Shown here: positions 42,574-50,117 of the stretch, one piece after another
Layout: each line of letters opens with the position of its first letter
Numbering within the stretch: position 1 is the first letter of the stretch
Origin: Marinimicrobium locisalis
GTDB lineage: Bacteria; Pseudomonadota; Gammaproteobacteria; Pseudomonadales; Cellvibrionaceae
Direction: 5' to 3'
DNA length: 64,000 nucleotides
Assembly (NCBI RefSeq): GCF_039822625.1
Contig: NZ_JBDLLG010000018.1
Location: 1-64,000 of the forward strand
Notes under the pieces: model-generated
Database searches by the model: none
Seen by the model: the letters and a program-made list of their open reading frames with translations, nothing else
What the model was told of the DNA's origin: nothing
Position numbers and translations under genes: made by a program

Positions 42574-44039
42574 GAGCGGCGCCCCAGATGCCGGGCCGAT
42601 ACGGCCGTCATGCCGATCGCGAATACACCCCAGACCAGCAGGATCACCAGGTTTGGCATCTGCGCCGCCGCCACATCGCTCAGCGGCCGCTGACCCGGCG
42701 TATAGGCGACATCGCGTGTAATAGTGGCAATATCAGCGCGGTAGTATCGCTCGCCGGACGACCGTTTGTGGTTTTTAATCTCTGCATTCAATGTCTGGAT
42801 CAGCCGGAAGCGATAGTCCTCGACACCGCGAAGGTAACTCAGGTGAGCGTCTAAGTCGGTATGGGCAAAGGCGCGCGACCAGGGCTGCAGGGAGAGGGCC
42901 GGTGAGAGGACGGCAAATAGGCGTTGCACCCTCTCCTGCCGGTGGTAAACAGCGTAGAGCTGATCGAAATGCCGGTTGTAGAGCTCCGTGGAGAGTTCTT
43001 CGCCGTACTCATATTTGGCACCCCTGAAGTTGATGGGAAGGTCTTCAATAGCGCTTACGTCATAGCGCGCCAAGAGCTCGGCCTTGAACGCTTCTACCCC
43101 CTCGTCCGTGGAATCGTGAACATCAACGCCTTTTTCCGCTTCCTCCGCGACGGCCGCTCTTAACGCAGGGGCGGAGGGGGTGGGCTCCAGACTTTCGGCC
43201 ACAGCGGGCGCGACACGCGGCACCAGCAAGGTGGACACGGCCCAGAAACCGAGCAGAAAAACCAGAGCCGTACGCGCCGACGCGAACAGGCCCGACGCGG
43301 CGACGGTAAGGGCACAAAACACCAGCAGATAAAGCGCATAAACGCCGCCGAGGACGGCAAGCCCCACCATTTCCACCCGACCCACCCCCTGCAGAAGTAT
43401 GGCCGGAAGGCTCACGCCGACCAGGACGAGCGCCAGCAATCCCGCTGCCGCGGTTAACGCAAGTAGCCGCCCCCCAACCAGCGCCGTGGTCGAGGCGCCT
43501 GCGCCGAGTTCCTGTCTCAGTCGTGCCCGCGCGACGTCGCCGGACATGGTGGCGAAGCCCGCCAGAATAATCAGCAAGGGCGCGATAACCTGCAGCGTCC
43601 AGGCCGCCGAGAAACCGCCGAAGCGGCTGAGGGCGGCGCCCCCCTCAATCGGCCTGTGGCGAGCGGGATTCTGCGCATGACCCTCGATGAAAACCGATGC
43701 GCCGACAAAGTCGGATAGGCCCGGATCGAAGGCCGCCAGCGGACGCACTGGCGCGGGCACGGCACGGCCCACATGAACGGCGTCGTGAGGGTCGGTCACG
43801 CCCTGGCTATCCCACAGCCGCTCCTCCTGCTCTGCCACGGCGCGTCGCTCTTGCGCCTGAGCCACCAGCCGCGCCGAGCTTGTGGCGACCGACGCGCCGG
43901 CGAGCAGCAAGACCGCAAGCGCAAGCCAGAGCAAGCGCCGCTCGCGCCACATGAGCTTGAGCTGCGTTGCGGCTACACCGAGAGCCTGGGAAAAAATCGA
44001 CATCGGGACGATACTCTTCGAGACCGAGTTTTTGCTCAA
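42570..44039 (-). CDS. DUF3526 ABC permease (first)
   Basis: A 489-residue permease of the same family as its downstream partner, with an N-terminal helix (LLWLALAVLLLAGASVATSSA), a large periplasmic loop, a central hydrophobic block and the SGDVARARLRQELGAGAST loop typical of ABC-2 permeases near residue 165. It starts 15 bp after the TonB receptor stop and overlaps the second permease. The GC content is visibly higher than in the lasso genes on the opposite strand, so this operon and the lasso operon may have separate origins joined by shared regulation. Confidence 0.75.
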   Translation of the reverse strand: MSKNSVSKSIVPMSIFSQALGVAATQLKLMWRERRLLWLALAVLLLAGASVATSSARLVAQAQERRAVAEQEERLWDSQGVTDPHDAVHVGRAVPAPVRPLAAFDPGLSDFVGASVFIEGHAQNPARHRPIEGGAALSRFGGFSAAWTLQVIAPLLIILAGFATMSGDVARARLRQELGAGASTTALVGGRLLALTAAAGLLALVLVGVSLPAILLQGVGRVEMVGLAVLGGVYALYLLVFCALTVAASGLFASARTALVFLLGFWAVSTLLVPRVAPAVAESLEPTPSAPALRAAVAEEAEKGVDVHDSTDEGVEAFKAELLARYDVSAIEDLPINFRGAKYEYGEELSTELYNRHFDQLYAVYHRQERVQRLFAVLSPALSLQPWSRAFAHTDLDAHLSYLRGVEDYRFRLIQTLNAEIKNHKRSSGERYYRADIATITRDVAYTPGQRPLSDVAAAQMPNLVILLVWGVFAIGMTAVSARHLGRRS

Positions 44040-44054
44040 GTCATCGTTACCAAC

Positions 44055-46421
44055 TTACCATTCGTAAGTCATAGACAGGGAAGCAAAGCGCCCCAACGCG
44101 GTGGCATTGGTGGGATCGTAACCCGTGCCTCGGGCATTTTCGACGAAGGGCGGATCCTCATCGAAAACATTCTGCACGTTCAAGGCGAGGCTGGTCTCCC
44201 CCACAAAGTGGTACTGGAGGTTGAAGTCCACCGTCGTCCAGGAATCCACGGTGGGGTCCTCGAGGTTGGACGGGTCGCGATAGCCATCAACATAGTTCAC
44301 AAACAAACCACCTGACAGTTTGTGCCGAGTCAGTGCAACTCCGCTGCGCACCTTTAGGTCGACAGGAAAGTACACCTTGTTCAACGCCTCGGCTTCGGGA
44401 GACGTGCTGGTCAGCTGGCGGGTGGAATCAATGATGTACCAGGCGGCAAGGCTCAGGTCGACGCGGTTCTCACCCACGTTAAAGTCGTACAAGAGGTCGA
44501 GATCGACACCCCGCTGCGAAGTTTCCGCATTGTTGCGGACGCGATTGTCGAGGATGACCTCAGTGTCGTATTCGTCCTGATCCTCGGGAACCGCATAGGG
44601 CCCGCCCCGAATAATCCGAAAGGCGGTACCGGAAAGCCCCAGTTCTCTAGCGCTCTCAATTTCCTGTGGCGTCGGGTTGAATGTCAGAATGGATGCATAG
44701 GGATCGGTGGACTCGGCAAAGAGGTTCCCATAGCTGCCCGAATACCCGACGTCAATCCGGTCGGAGTAATCGATCTGGTAGTAGTTGGCTTGAACGCTGA
44801 GGCCGGCGATCGATTCCGGCGCGAAGGTGAAGCCGCCCGTCCAGGTCTCTGCGCGCTCGGGACCGAGGTCGGGATTGCCATTGGAGAGTACCATGGTATT
44901 AGTTCCGCCCCCCGGAGCATCGGGGTTGGGCAAACTGAAGACATAGGCACCGTTGTTCGTCTTCATGTCCGTAAACACGGGGGCCCGAAATGATCGTCCG
45001 TAGCTCGCCCGAAACGCCAGCTCGTCCGTCACCTCCCATAAAACGCCATATTTCGGATTGGTGGTGGAGCCGAAATCACTGTAGTCGTCGTAGCGTGCTG
45101 CCAGGGTTAAAGACAAGTTGTGTACACCCGGAAGGTTTGTCAGCAGTGGAATGTTCCATTCGCTAAAAACGGCGCTAATGTCCCTGCTCGGATTATAAGG
45201 CTCTTCCAGACCGCGATAGTCAATGAGCTCATATTCGTCGCGCCGCAAGCTGGCCCCGACAGCGGCACGCACGGCGCCAGCGGGGAGTGTGAACAGGTCC
45301 CCATCTGCAATCAGATCGACATAGGCTATAGTCGAGTTCGTATCCGTTGGTGGCGCCATCTCCACCACTCCGTCATCGATCGTGCTGCGTTCGTACCGAA
45401 CATCGTTTCCTCCGTAACCGATGTTCAGGCGGGCTTGCCACTGCTGCGGCAGGTCCAGTGTAAGGCCGGCGAACAAGTCATACTGCTCCGTTTCTGGAAA
45501 CAGGTTGGTAATGTCCCATTGACTGGCGATATTGGTATCCATTTCCCGCTTGGCGTAGGAGCCGGTCAGGTTGAGGGACAGAACATTGCTGAGTCGCTGA
45601 AGCACATCCACATAGAGACTGTGCCGTTTTGAGCCCGGATACAGATCGTAAGGCGTGTAAGCAACGTCACTGGAAAAATCCTTATCCAGCGCGGACAGGT
45701 TGTCCTGCTCCAGGTACTCATAGTTGGCCAGGGCGTGACCATCCTCCCACGACCAGCCCGCGGTCTGTGAGATTTGGTATTCACTCATTCCACCGTCGGT
45801 CACAGCACCATAGCGCACTCCCGTCTCATAACCGGTGAAGTCCCGCCGCATAATAATGTTGACGACGCCGCCGATGGCATCAGCGCCGTAAATGGCGGAC
45901 GCACCGTCGGTGAGGATTTCCACTCGCTCCACGGCGCTCATCGGAATCAGCGACACGTCCACATACTGATAGCGATTCGATGCCGATACCCGGTGACCGT
46001 TGATCAGAGTCAAGGTGGTTCCAGTACCAAGCCCGCGCAAGTTGAGGGATGTTCCCTGGCCGAAATTATTCCCGGTATCACGATCCACACCCAGGTTGCC
46101 GACGTTCGCACCATTGGCACCACCGCCGAAGTTTTGCGGCAATTTTTCAAAAAACTGTTGCATCGAGGCCGCGCCAGTGTTCTCTATGGCTTCTTTGTCA
46201 AAGGTAATGACTGGAGACGGGCCTTCGACTGCAACGCCCCGGATATTGCTACCAACAACAACTATTTCCTCCGCCAGCCCCGCATTGGCGCTAGAAGGAG
46301 AGCGGCTCGCGTCAGCCACTTCGTTTGAAGCACGGGCGCTCTGTGCGAACACTGGTGTACTCGCATAAGATAGGGCAGCGATGCCAGCTACGAGCAACCT
46401 ATTCGGCCTGATTTTCGGCAT
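44055..46421 (-). CDS. TonB-dependent outer-membrane receptor with Zur-type box
   Basis: A 788-residue receptor. The signal peptide ends at TPVFAQS. A TonB-box-like strand (EEIVVVGSNIRG) precedes the plug (ASMQQFFEKLPQNF, LNLRGLGTGTTLTLINGHRV, VERVEILTDGASAIYGADAIGGVVNIIM). The barrel ends in an aromatic C-terminus, SLSMTYEW. The GSNIRG and NGHRV features resemble the large receptor group of Caulobacter, Xanthomonas and Cellvibrio relatives. The Zur-type box at 46566, 145 bp upstream, implies expression under zinc starvation, and the lasso operon lies next to it. The natural ligand may be the lasso peptide or its zinc complex (inference). It heads an operon with DUF3526 permeases and an ATPase. 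Confidence 0.9.
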   Translation of the reverse strand: MPKIRPNRLLVAGIAALSYASTPVFAQSARASNEVADASRSPSSANAGLAEEIVVVGSNIRGVAVEGPSPVITFDKEAIENTGAASMQQFFEKLPQNFGGGANGANVGNLGVDRDTGNNFGQGTSLNLRGLGTGTTLTLINGHRVSASNRYQYVDVSLIPMSAVERVEILTDGASAIYGADAIGGVVNIIMRRDFTGYETGVRYGAVTDGGMSEYQISQTAGWSWEDGHALANYEYLEQDNLSALDKDFSSDVAYTPYDLYPGSKRHSLYVDVLQRLSNVLSLNLTGSYAKREMDTNIASQWDITNLFPETEQYDLFAGLTLDLPQQWQARLNIGYGGNDVRYERSTIDDGVVEMAPPTDTNSTIAYVDLIADGDLFTLPAGAVRAAVGASLRRDEYELIDYRGLEEPYNPSRDISAVFSEWNIPLLTNLPGVHNLSLTLAARYDDYSDFGSTTNPKYGVLWEVTDELAFRASYGRSFRAPVFTDMKTNNGAYVFSLPNPDAPGGGTNTMVLSNGNPDLGPERAETWTGGFTFAPESIAGLSVQANYYQIDYSDRIDVGYSGSYGNLFAESTDPYASILTFNPTPQEIESARELGLSGTAFRIIRGGPYAVPEDQDEYDTEVILDNRVRNNAETSQRGVDLDLLYDFNVGENRVDLSLAAWYIIDSTRQLTSTSPEAEALNKVYFPVDLKVRSGVALTRHKLSGGLFVNYVDGYRDPSNLEDPTVDSWTTVDFNLQYHFVGETSLALNVQNVFDEDPPFVENARGTGYDPTNATALGRFASLSMTYEW

Positions 46422-46565
46422 GTTTCTGTACCTTATTGATCAAAATTTCACATTGTTGGGTGTATCAGCTCGTTCCAGGTGCCTGCGACAAGTGCCGCAC
46501 CAGAGCTACCGCTTTCGCTTTATTTGCTGCGATCCACCAGCGCTTTGCCCAGCCATCACCATAAC

Positions 46566-46583
46566 GTTATGTTATAACATACC
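46566..46583. promoter_or_regulatory. Zur-type operator upstream of the TonB receptor operon
   Basis: GTTATGTTATAACATACC, core ATGTTATAACAT identical to the other two boxes in the window. On the minus strand it precedes the TonB receptor by 145 bp; on the plus strand it directly abuts an ATG at 46584, suggesting a relic of a second Zur-controlled gene there. Confidence 0.78.
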
Positions 46584-46733
46584 ATGAAGGTAGTAAACAC
46601 CATCGAATTCCCCGGAAATAAAGTGTATGCGCGTGTCCCCACGCGCGAAGAAGCCATGACCCCCGCTTCCATGTTGACCGCGTGCCCTGTCGTCTGCTTA
46701 CGACCTGCACCAGCAAGGGCACTGAGTGGTTAA
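46584..46733 (+). CDS. Possible 49-residue peptide abutting the Zur box, unrecognised
   Basis: An open frame MKVVNTIEFPGNKVY onward, through MLTACPVVCLRPAPARALSG, begins one base after the Zur box and so lacks room for a ribosome site. It could be leaderless, the tail of a decayed gene ahead of the merC fragment, or chance. I do not recognise it. Confidence 0.2.
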   Translation: MKVVNTIEFPGNKVYARVPTREEAMTPASMLTACPVVCLRPAPARALSG

Positions 46734-46744
46734 GATATGGCGAT

Positions 46745-46878
46745 GTGGACCGCCTTCTTCGGGCACGATCTGTTGGGCGAAGCTGACGAGAAGATAGCCA
46801 GCGTGGCGGGGGCAGCGCTGATCGTTACCGGTCATCTCAAAAATCATCTCGCCTGCCGGAGAGATCATTGCCGCTGGC
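46745..46878 (+). pseudogene. merC 3' fragment (second copy)
   Basis: Codons for FFGHDLLGE, DEKIASVAGAALIVTGHLKNHLACRRDHC match the C-terminal third of the intact merC at 34572-34705. By eye about four bases in five agree, and the divergence is scattered, so the duplication is old. The front of the gene is missing. It lies behind a Zur-type box and ends inside the neighbouring hydroxylase gene's 3' end on the other strand, marking the right boundary of the zinc island. Confidence 0.8.
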
Positions 46879-47653
46879 AAACATCCAACTGATGCGCTTC
46901 ACTCGTCGGCACGACTGGAGCCAACCGCCGATAGGCTCCCGGGTTCTCCTTGCGAAGCACCGTCGGCGCGCCAACTTGGTGAACCATCAGTCGTGAGGAT
47001 GGACGTGTATACAGGAGCCACTCAAGTAAATCCGTAGTAAGCAACGAGTCCCACACGAGATGAACTCGAGTATCAGGCCCTAAGTTACGCGCTGAATGCA
47101 CGCACCCCTGGTTAAACAAATAAACCATGCCTTCTCGAAGGTGGTAGACATCACCATCCAGATGTACTTCGGCCGAGGGGTTTGTATCAATCGGCAAATG
47201 AAACCGAAGCCGTGCACCAACACCACCACTTTGGGTTCGGAACAACAAACACTCTTCATGTGGGGACAGTGCCGCCCCGGGCCCGAGGGTAGTAATTCTA
47301 AAATTGACCAGGTCCGGCCAGTCATTGATAAACTGACCGAGCACGGGGTAATGAGGTTCATCAAAGAACCATTTGTGACGACAACTCAGGTTGTGATCAG
47401 ACGAGAAGTCGTCGCTGCGGCCCGAGTCATTCAATAGACTGTACTGCCTGACCTGCCCCGAAGATGACACCCAATTGGTCACATGTGCCTCGTCACTCAC
47501 GACCGATGCGGGATTACACGCCCGATAGCGGCTGACCTCCCGCTGGAGTTCTGAAAAATAACGCGGCGCCAGGGAGAACACTTCAAGGCAGCGTATCCCG
47601 CCGCGATGCTGATCTCCCGCCAGGAGCTCCTCAAAAAAACGTGTCCGATCCAT
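46865..47653 (-). CDS. Aspartyl/asparaginyl beta-hydroxylase-like 2-oxoglutarate oxygenase
   Basis: A 262-residue protein whose second half matches AspH-type oxygenases: LSPHEECLLF with His132, RLRFHLPI (Arg150, His152), AEVHLDGDVYHLREGMVYLFNQGCVHSARN with His186, and RVHLVWD with Arg196. AspH-type enzymes hydroxylate Asp, Asn or His side chains of peptides and use two His ligands. The first 90 residues are less conserved. Family members beside siderophore and RiPP genes create beta-hydroxy-Asp or beta-hydroxy-His metal ligands. It ends the minus-strand cluster, ten bases after the pyruvyl transferase gene, and overlaps the merC relic. Whether it acts on the lasso peptide or on a glycan-linked product is unknown. 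Confidence 0.7.
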   Translation of the reverse strand: MDRTRFFEELLAGDQHRGGIRCLEVFSLAPRYFSELQREVSRYRACNPASVVSDEAHVTNWVSSSGQVRQYSLLNDSGRSDDFSSDHNLSCRHKWFFDEPHYPVLGQFINDWPDLVNFRITTLGPGAALSPHEECLLFRTQSGGVGARLRFHLPIDTNPSAEVHLDGDVYHLREGMVYLFNQGCVHSARNLGPDTRVHLVWDSLLTTDLLEWLLYTRPSSRLMVHQVGAPTVLRKENPGAYRRLAPVVPTSEAHQLDVCQRQ

Positions 47654-47662
47654 ATCACCATC

Positions 47663-48460
47663 CTACTCCGCAATAAAGGGACAGGCGGCGAGAAGCCTGT
47701 CGGTATCGAAATAACGGGGTGCATCAATGGCAGCGCCGGAGATGGTTCGCCACCAATCTCCCTCCAGATTGAGCAATACCGGGCTCGGTTCGTCGATATC
47801 AAGTGACGCGAAATAGTCCAAAAACTTGGAGCGATCACCCGAGGGGAGTGGCCTCAGCTCCGACCATACGGCCGGTTTTCCATACGCATGAGCCACGATA
47901 ATTCCATGAAGGGAGGAGGACACAATCAAATCACAACAACAAATTTGATCAATAACCCGCTCAACTGGATCTTGTATATCGATGCACAGAACACCTTCTG
48001 GCATGGTGTAACGGCCTTGCACCCTGGCCCTGTCAGAAAAGTGCAGAACAAGACCGATACGAGCCGGAGCGAGCGACGTCTCGGGGCGATAAAGGCGCGG
48101 CAGAAGCCACGCCGGGTCACCGAACACGGAGGGACAAGGCACGCCATTGAGCTCTAGCCGTCGTTTTGTCAACGGCCCTCGAACCGCTCGCACATCCAGC
48201 TCCGTCGCGATGGGCAAACTCCCAGTCATCACTCCAGAACCCCAAACGGTGCAGGGCGGGGAAACGTATTCCACGATACTGCCACTGATGGCCAACTTAT
48301 GTTCAGGGGCGTCCGGCCTTCGAAACCTGGGATGCTGTCCAGTCAGTTGCCATATTAGCCAAGGGGTCAAGGCGTCACCAAAATTAGGTCGGCTAGGAAT
48401 TTTGCACCAAAATGCATGGATTGGAGTAGTCACGTTATATTCACCCCTATGCCGTCGCAA
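47663..48460 (-). CDS. Polysaccharide pyruvyl transferase family protein
   Basis: A 265-residue protein with the PS_pyruv_trans pattern: PNFGDALTPWLIWQLTG near the N-terminus, VWGSGVM, VRAVRGPLTKRRL, VFGDPAWLLPRLY, and CDLIVSSSLHGIIVAHAYGKPAVWSEL near the end. The family transfers pyruvate from PEP to sugar hydroxyls or acts in related glycan modification. It overlaps the upstream DUF6492-like gene by 14 bp, showing tight coupling, and precedes the hydroxylase gene. Confidence 0.8.
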   Translation of the reverse strand: MRRHRGEYNVTTPIHAFWCKIPSRPNFGDALTPWLIWQLTGQHPRFRRPDAPEHKLAISGSIVEYVSPPCTVWGSGVMTGSLPIATELDVRAVRGPLTKRRLELNGVPCPSVFGDPAWLLPRLYRPETSLAPARIGLVLHFSDRARVQGRYTMPEGVLCIDIQDPVERVIDQICCCDLIVSSSLHGIIVAHAYGKPAVWSELRPLPSGDRSKFLDYFASLDIDEPSPVLLNLEGDWWRTISGAAIDAPRYFDTDRLLAACPFIAE

Positions 48461-49265
48461 TGTCGCGGAGAACAGTTCGGCGGGTCGCGGGACTCACGCG
48501 TTCCCAGCTCCAAAACCAATGGCAGTATTTGGCCTCTGGCCGCATCTTCGCCACATCCACCCACTCGAACTTCTCTGGATGATAGCGATAGGCGAAGGCC
48601 CCCATTACGTTAAACTCTGAAAAGCCACGGGCCGGCTGCGCCTGAATCCACTGCTCCAACGTACACCCTTTCGTTCGCTCACAGAACTGTCGAACATCGG
48701 CGTATAGCCAACGGGGAAAGGTAAACGGCGGGTACTGCATAAAATCCAGTTCCGGCGTCCATCCCAAAAAATTCGTCGTGGGTGCTGTCCAGGGCCAGTG
48801 GCGAGGGAGCTCCTGCCTGGCACGAGTGTACACCGTGGGACGGCCACCGGGAGCCAGCGCTTCGGGGGTAACGTCCTGATGAAAAACGCAATCAGAATCC
48901 ACATGACATATCAATTCGGCACTGCTGTATATGTCAGCGTAGAGTTTCGTAATCTGCTGACCGAGATAATCGTCGTCGTAGTCCCGACAATACTGCAAAC
49001 GCACTCCCTGAGGGAGAGCCAACCGCGCCTCAATCCATGGTCGACTCGAAACCGGAGCAACCAAAACAACGTCAGAAAAATCCACACAGAATTTTTCAAT
49101 GGCGGCCAAACACAGTTCCAGCCAGTCTAGGTCGCGCCAGTAACTACGAATAACAATATCGCAACGCATCACAATCTTTCCCAGTCCATTATTGGACATT
49201 ACGGCCCGCGATACGGATCTATCCAAAAGCCTTGACGAAACATTCCCGTATACGGCAACATCCAA
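48447..49265 (-). CDS. Glycosyltransferase-like protein, DUF6492 type
   Basis: A protein of up to 272 residues with a GT-A-like core: CDIVIRSYWRDLDWLELCLAAIEKF, then CHVDSDCVF with a DxD-type acidic triad for metal and nucleotide sugar, and PTTNFLGWTPELDFMQYPPFTFPRWLY. The conserved part begins at MRCDIVIRSY (ATG 49169), so the first 32 residues from 49265 may be untranslated. It is cotranscribed with the overlapping pyruvyl transferase gene, suggesting a glycan or glycopeptide product. The acceptor is unknown. Confidence 0.6.
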   Translation of the reverse strand: MDVAVYGNVSSRLLDRSVSRAVMSNNGLGKIVMRCDIVIRSYWRDLDWLELCLAAIEKFCVDFSDVVLVAPVSSRPWIEARLALPQGVRLQYCRDYDDDYLGQQITKLYADIYSSAELICHVDSDCVFHQDVTPEALAPGGRPTVYTRARQELPRHWPWTAPTTNFLGWTPELDFMQYPPFTFPRWLYADVRQFCERTKGCTLEQWIQAQPARGFSEFNVMGAFAYRYHPEKFEWVDVAKMRPEAKYCHWFWSWERVSPATRRTVLRDIATA

Positions 49266-49364
49266 CTAAGCTTATATTTAATTAAAACCAAAAGCCACTT
49301 CGTTCGGTCGACAAACATTCACTATTAACTGCCTATGCGCCATGGTATAAAAGGGAGGCGGCAT

Positions 49365-50117
49365 ATGTCGAAGAGCAATGACGAAAGAGCGGCTCACGCG
49401 GTGGATGTCTGGTCTGGCGAGAACCGCTGCGATCCGGTTGCCATGTTTCGCCACCACCCTCTTGTCGTTCCCGAAGAAGAACTCACTCAAGCGATTGAGT
49501 CCGAGCGTTTTATTATCCCCAGGTACGATGTCTTTGACGTAGAGCTCCCGACTCTCGCAAACTGGCTGGAATTCAATCTTCCAAGTTCGCCAATTTCTAA
49601 GGAGACAAGAGACGCACTCTTATCGGATATACTGTATGTCGCGCAACAAGTTGACACCATAAATCCAACCAAGTGGTTTCGACTGCGCATTTTTACCGAA
49701 CGCCCAACGACGCGCTGCGGGTTTCACGTCGATACCGTACCGCCAGGAGCCCCGACGTGGGGGGCTATTAAAGTCTACAATGGAACGGGGACGCTTTGGG
49801 TGAGCCCGAAGGACGTCCGCTCAATGGATCTTTTCTATCGCCACCTTCAACGCCATGAAAACCATCGGCGCTTACAGCTCCCTGACCAGGGCCACTCACC
49901 TTGCGAAAACTTAACCGAATTCTGCCTGCCCTATGCGACCATCAATCACGTCGAGCCGGGAACCACGGCATTCTTTAAGCATATCAACGCCGACCGGCAT
50001 GGATCGGATCACCCAACCGATCAAGCTTGGATTCACAGCTCACCCTCGGATGGGCCGAGCCGGTTAGTGGTAAACCTTTCCCCGGGCGCCAACCCGGCTC
50101 GGTACAGACCAACTTAG
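49365..50117 (+). CDS. DUF1826-like protein
   Basis: A 250-residue protein from ATG 49365 (GGGAGGCGGCAT upstream; the frame opens at 49335). CGFHVDTVPPGAPTWG, KVYNGTGTLWVSPKDV and QAWIHSSPSDGPSRLVVNLS match the DUF1826 layout FHVDxVxxxx...YxGxGTxW...HxSP. In Pseudomonas a DUF1826 gene is part of the Zur-controlled dksA2-cobW operon, so finding one 2.6 kb beyond the zinc island suggests it is a displaced member. The fold is likely oxygenase-like with an HxD pair (His-Val-Asp). It is on the plus strand inside an otherwise minus-strand cluster and overlaps the end of the next gene by four bases. No Zur box was seen upstream. Confidence 0.55.
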   Translation: MSKSNDERAAHAVDVWSGENRCDPVAMFRHHPLVVPEEELTQAIESERFIIPRYDVFDVELPTLANWLEFNLPSSPISKETRDALLSDILYVAQQVDTINPTKWFRLRIFTERPTTRCGFHVDTVPPGAPTWGAIKVYNGTGTLWVSPKDVRSMDLFYRHLQRHENHRRLQLPDQGHSPCENLTEFCLPYATINHVEPGTTAFFKHINADRHGSDHPTDQAWIHSSPSDGPSRLVVNLSPGANPARYRPT

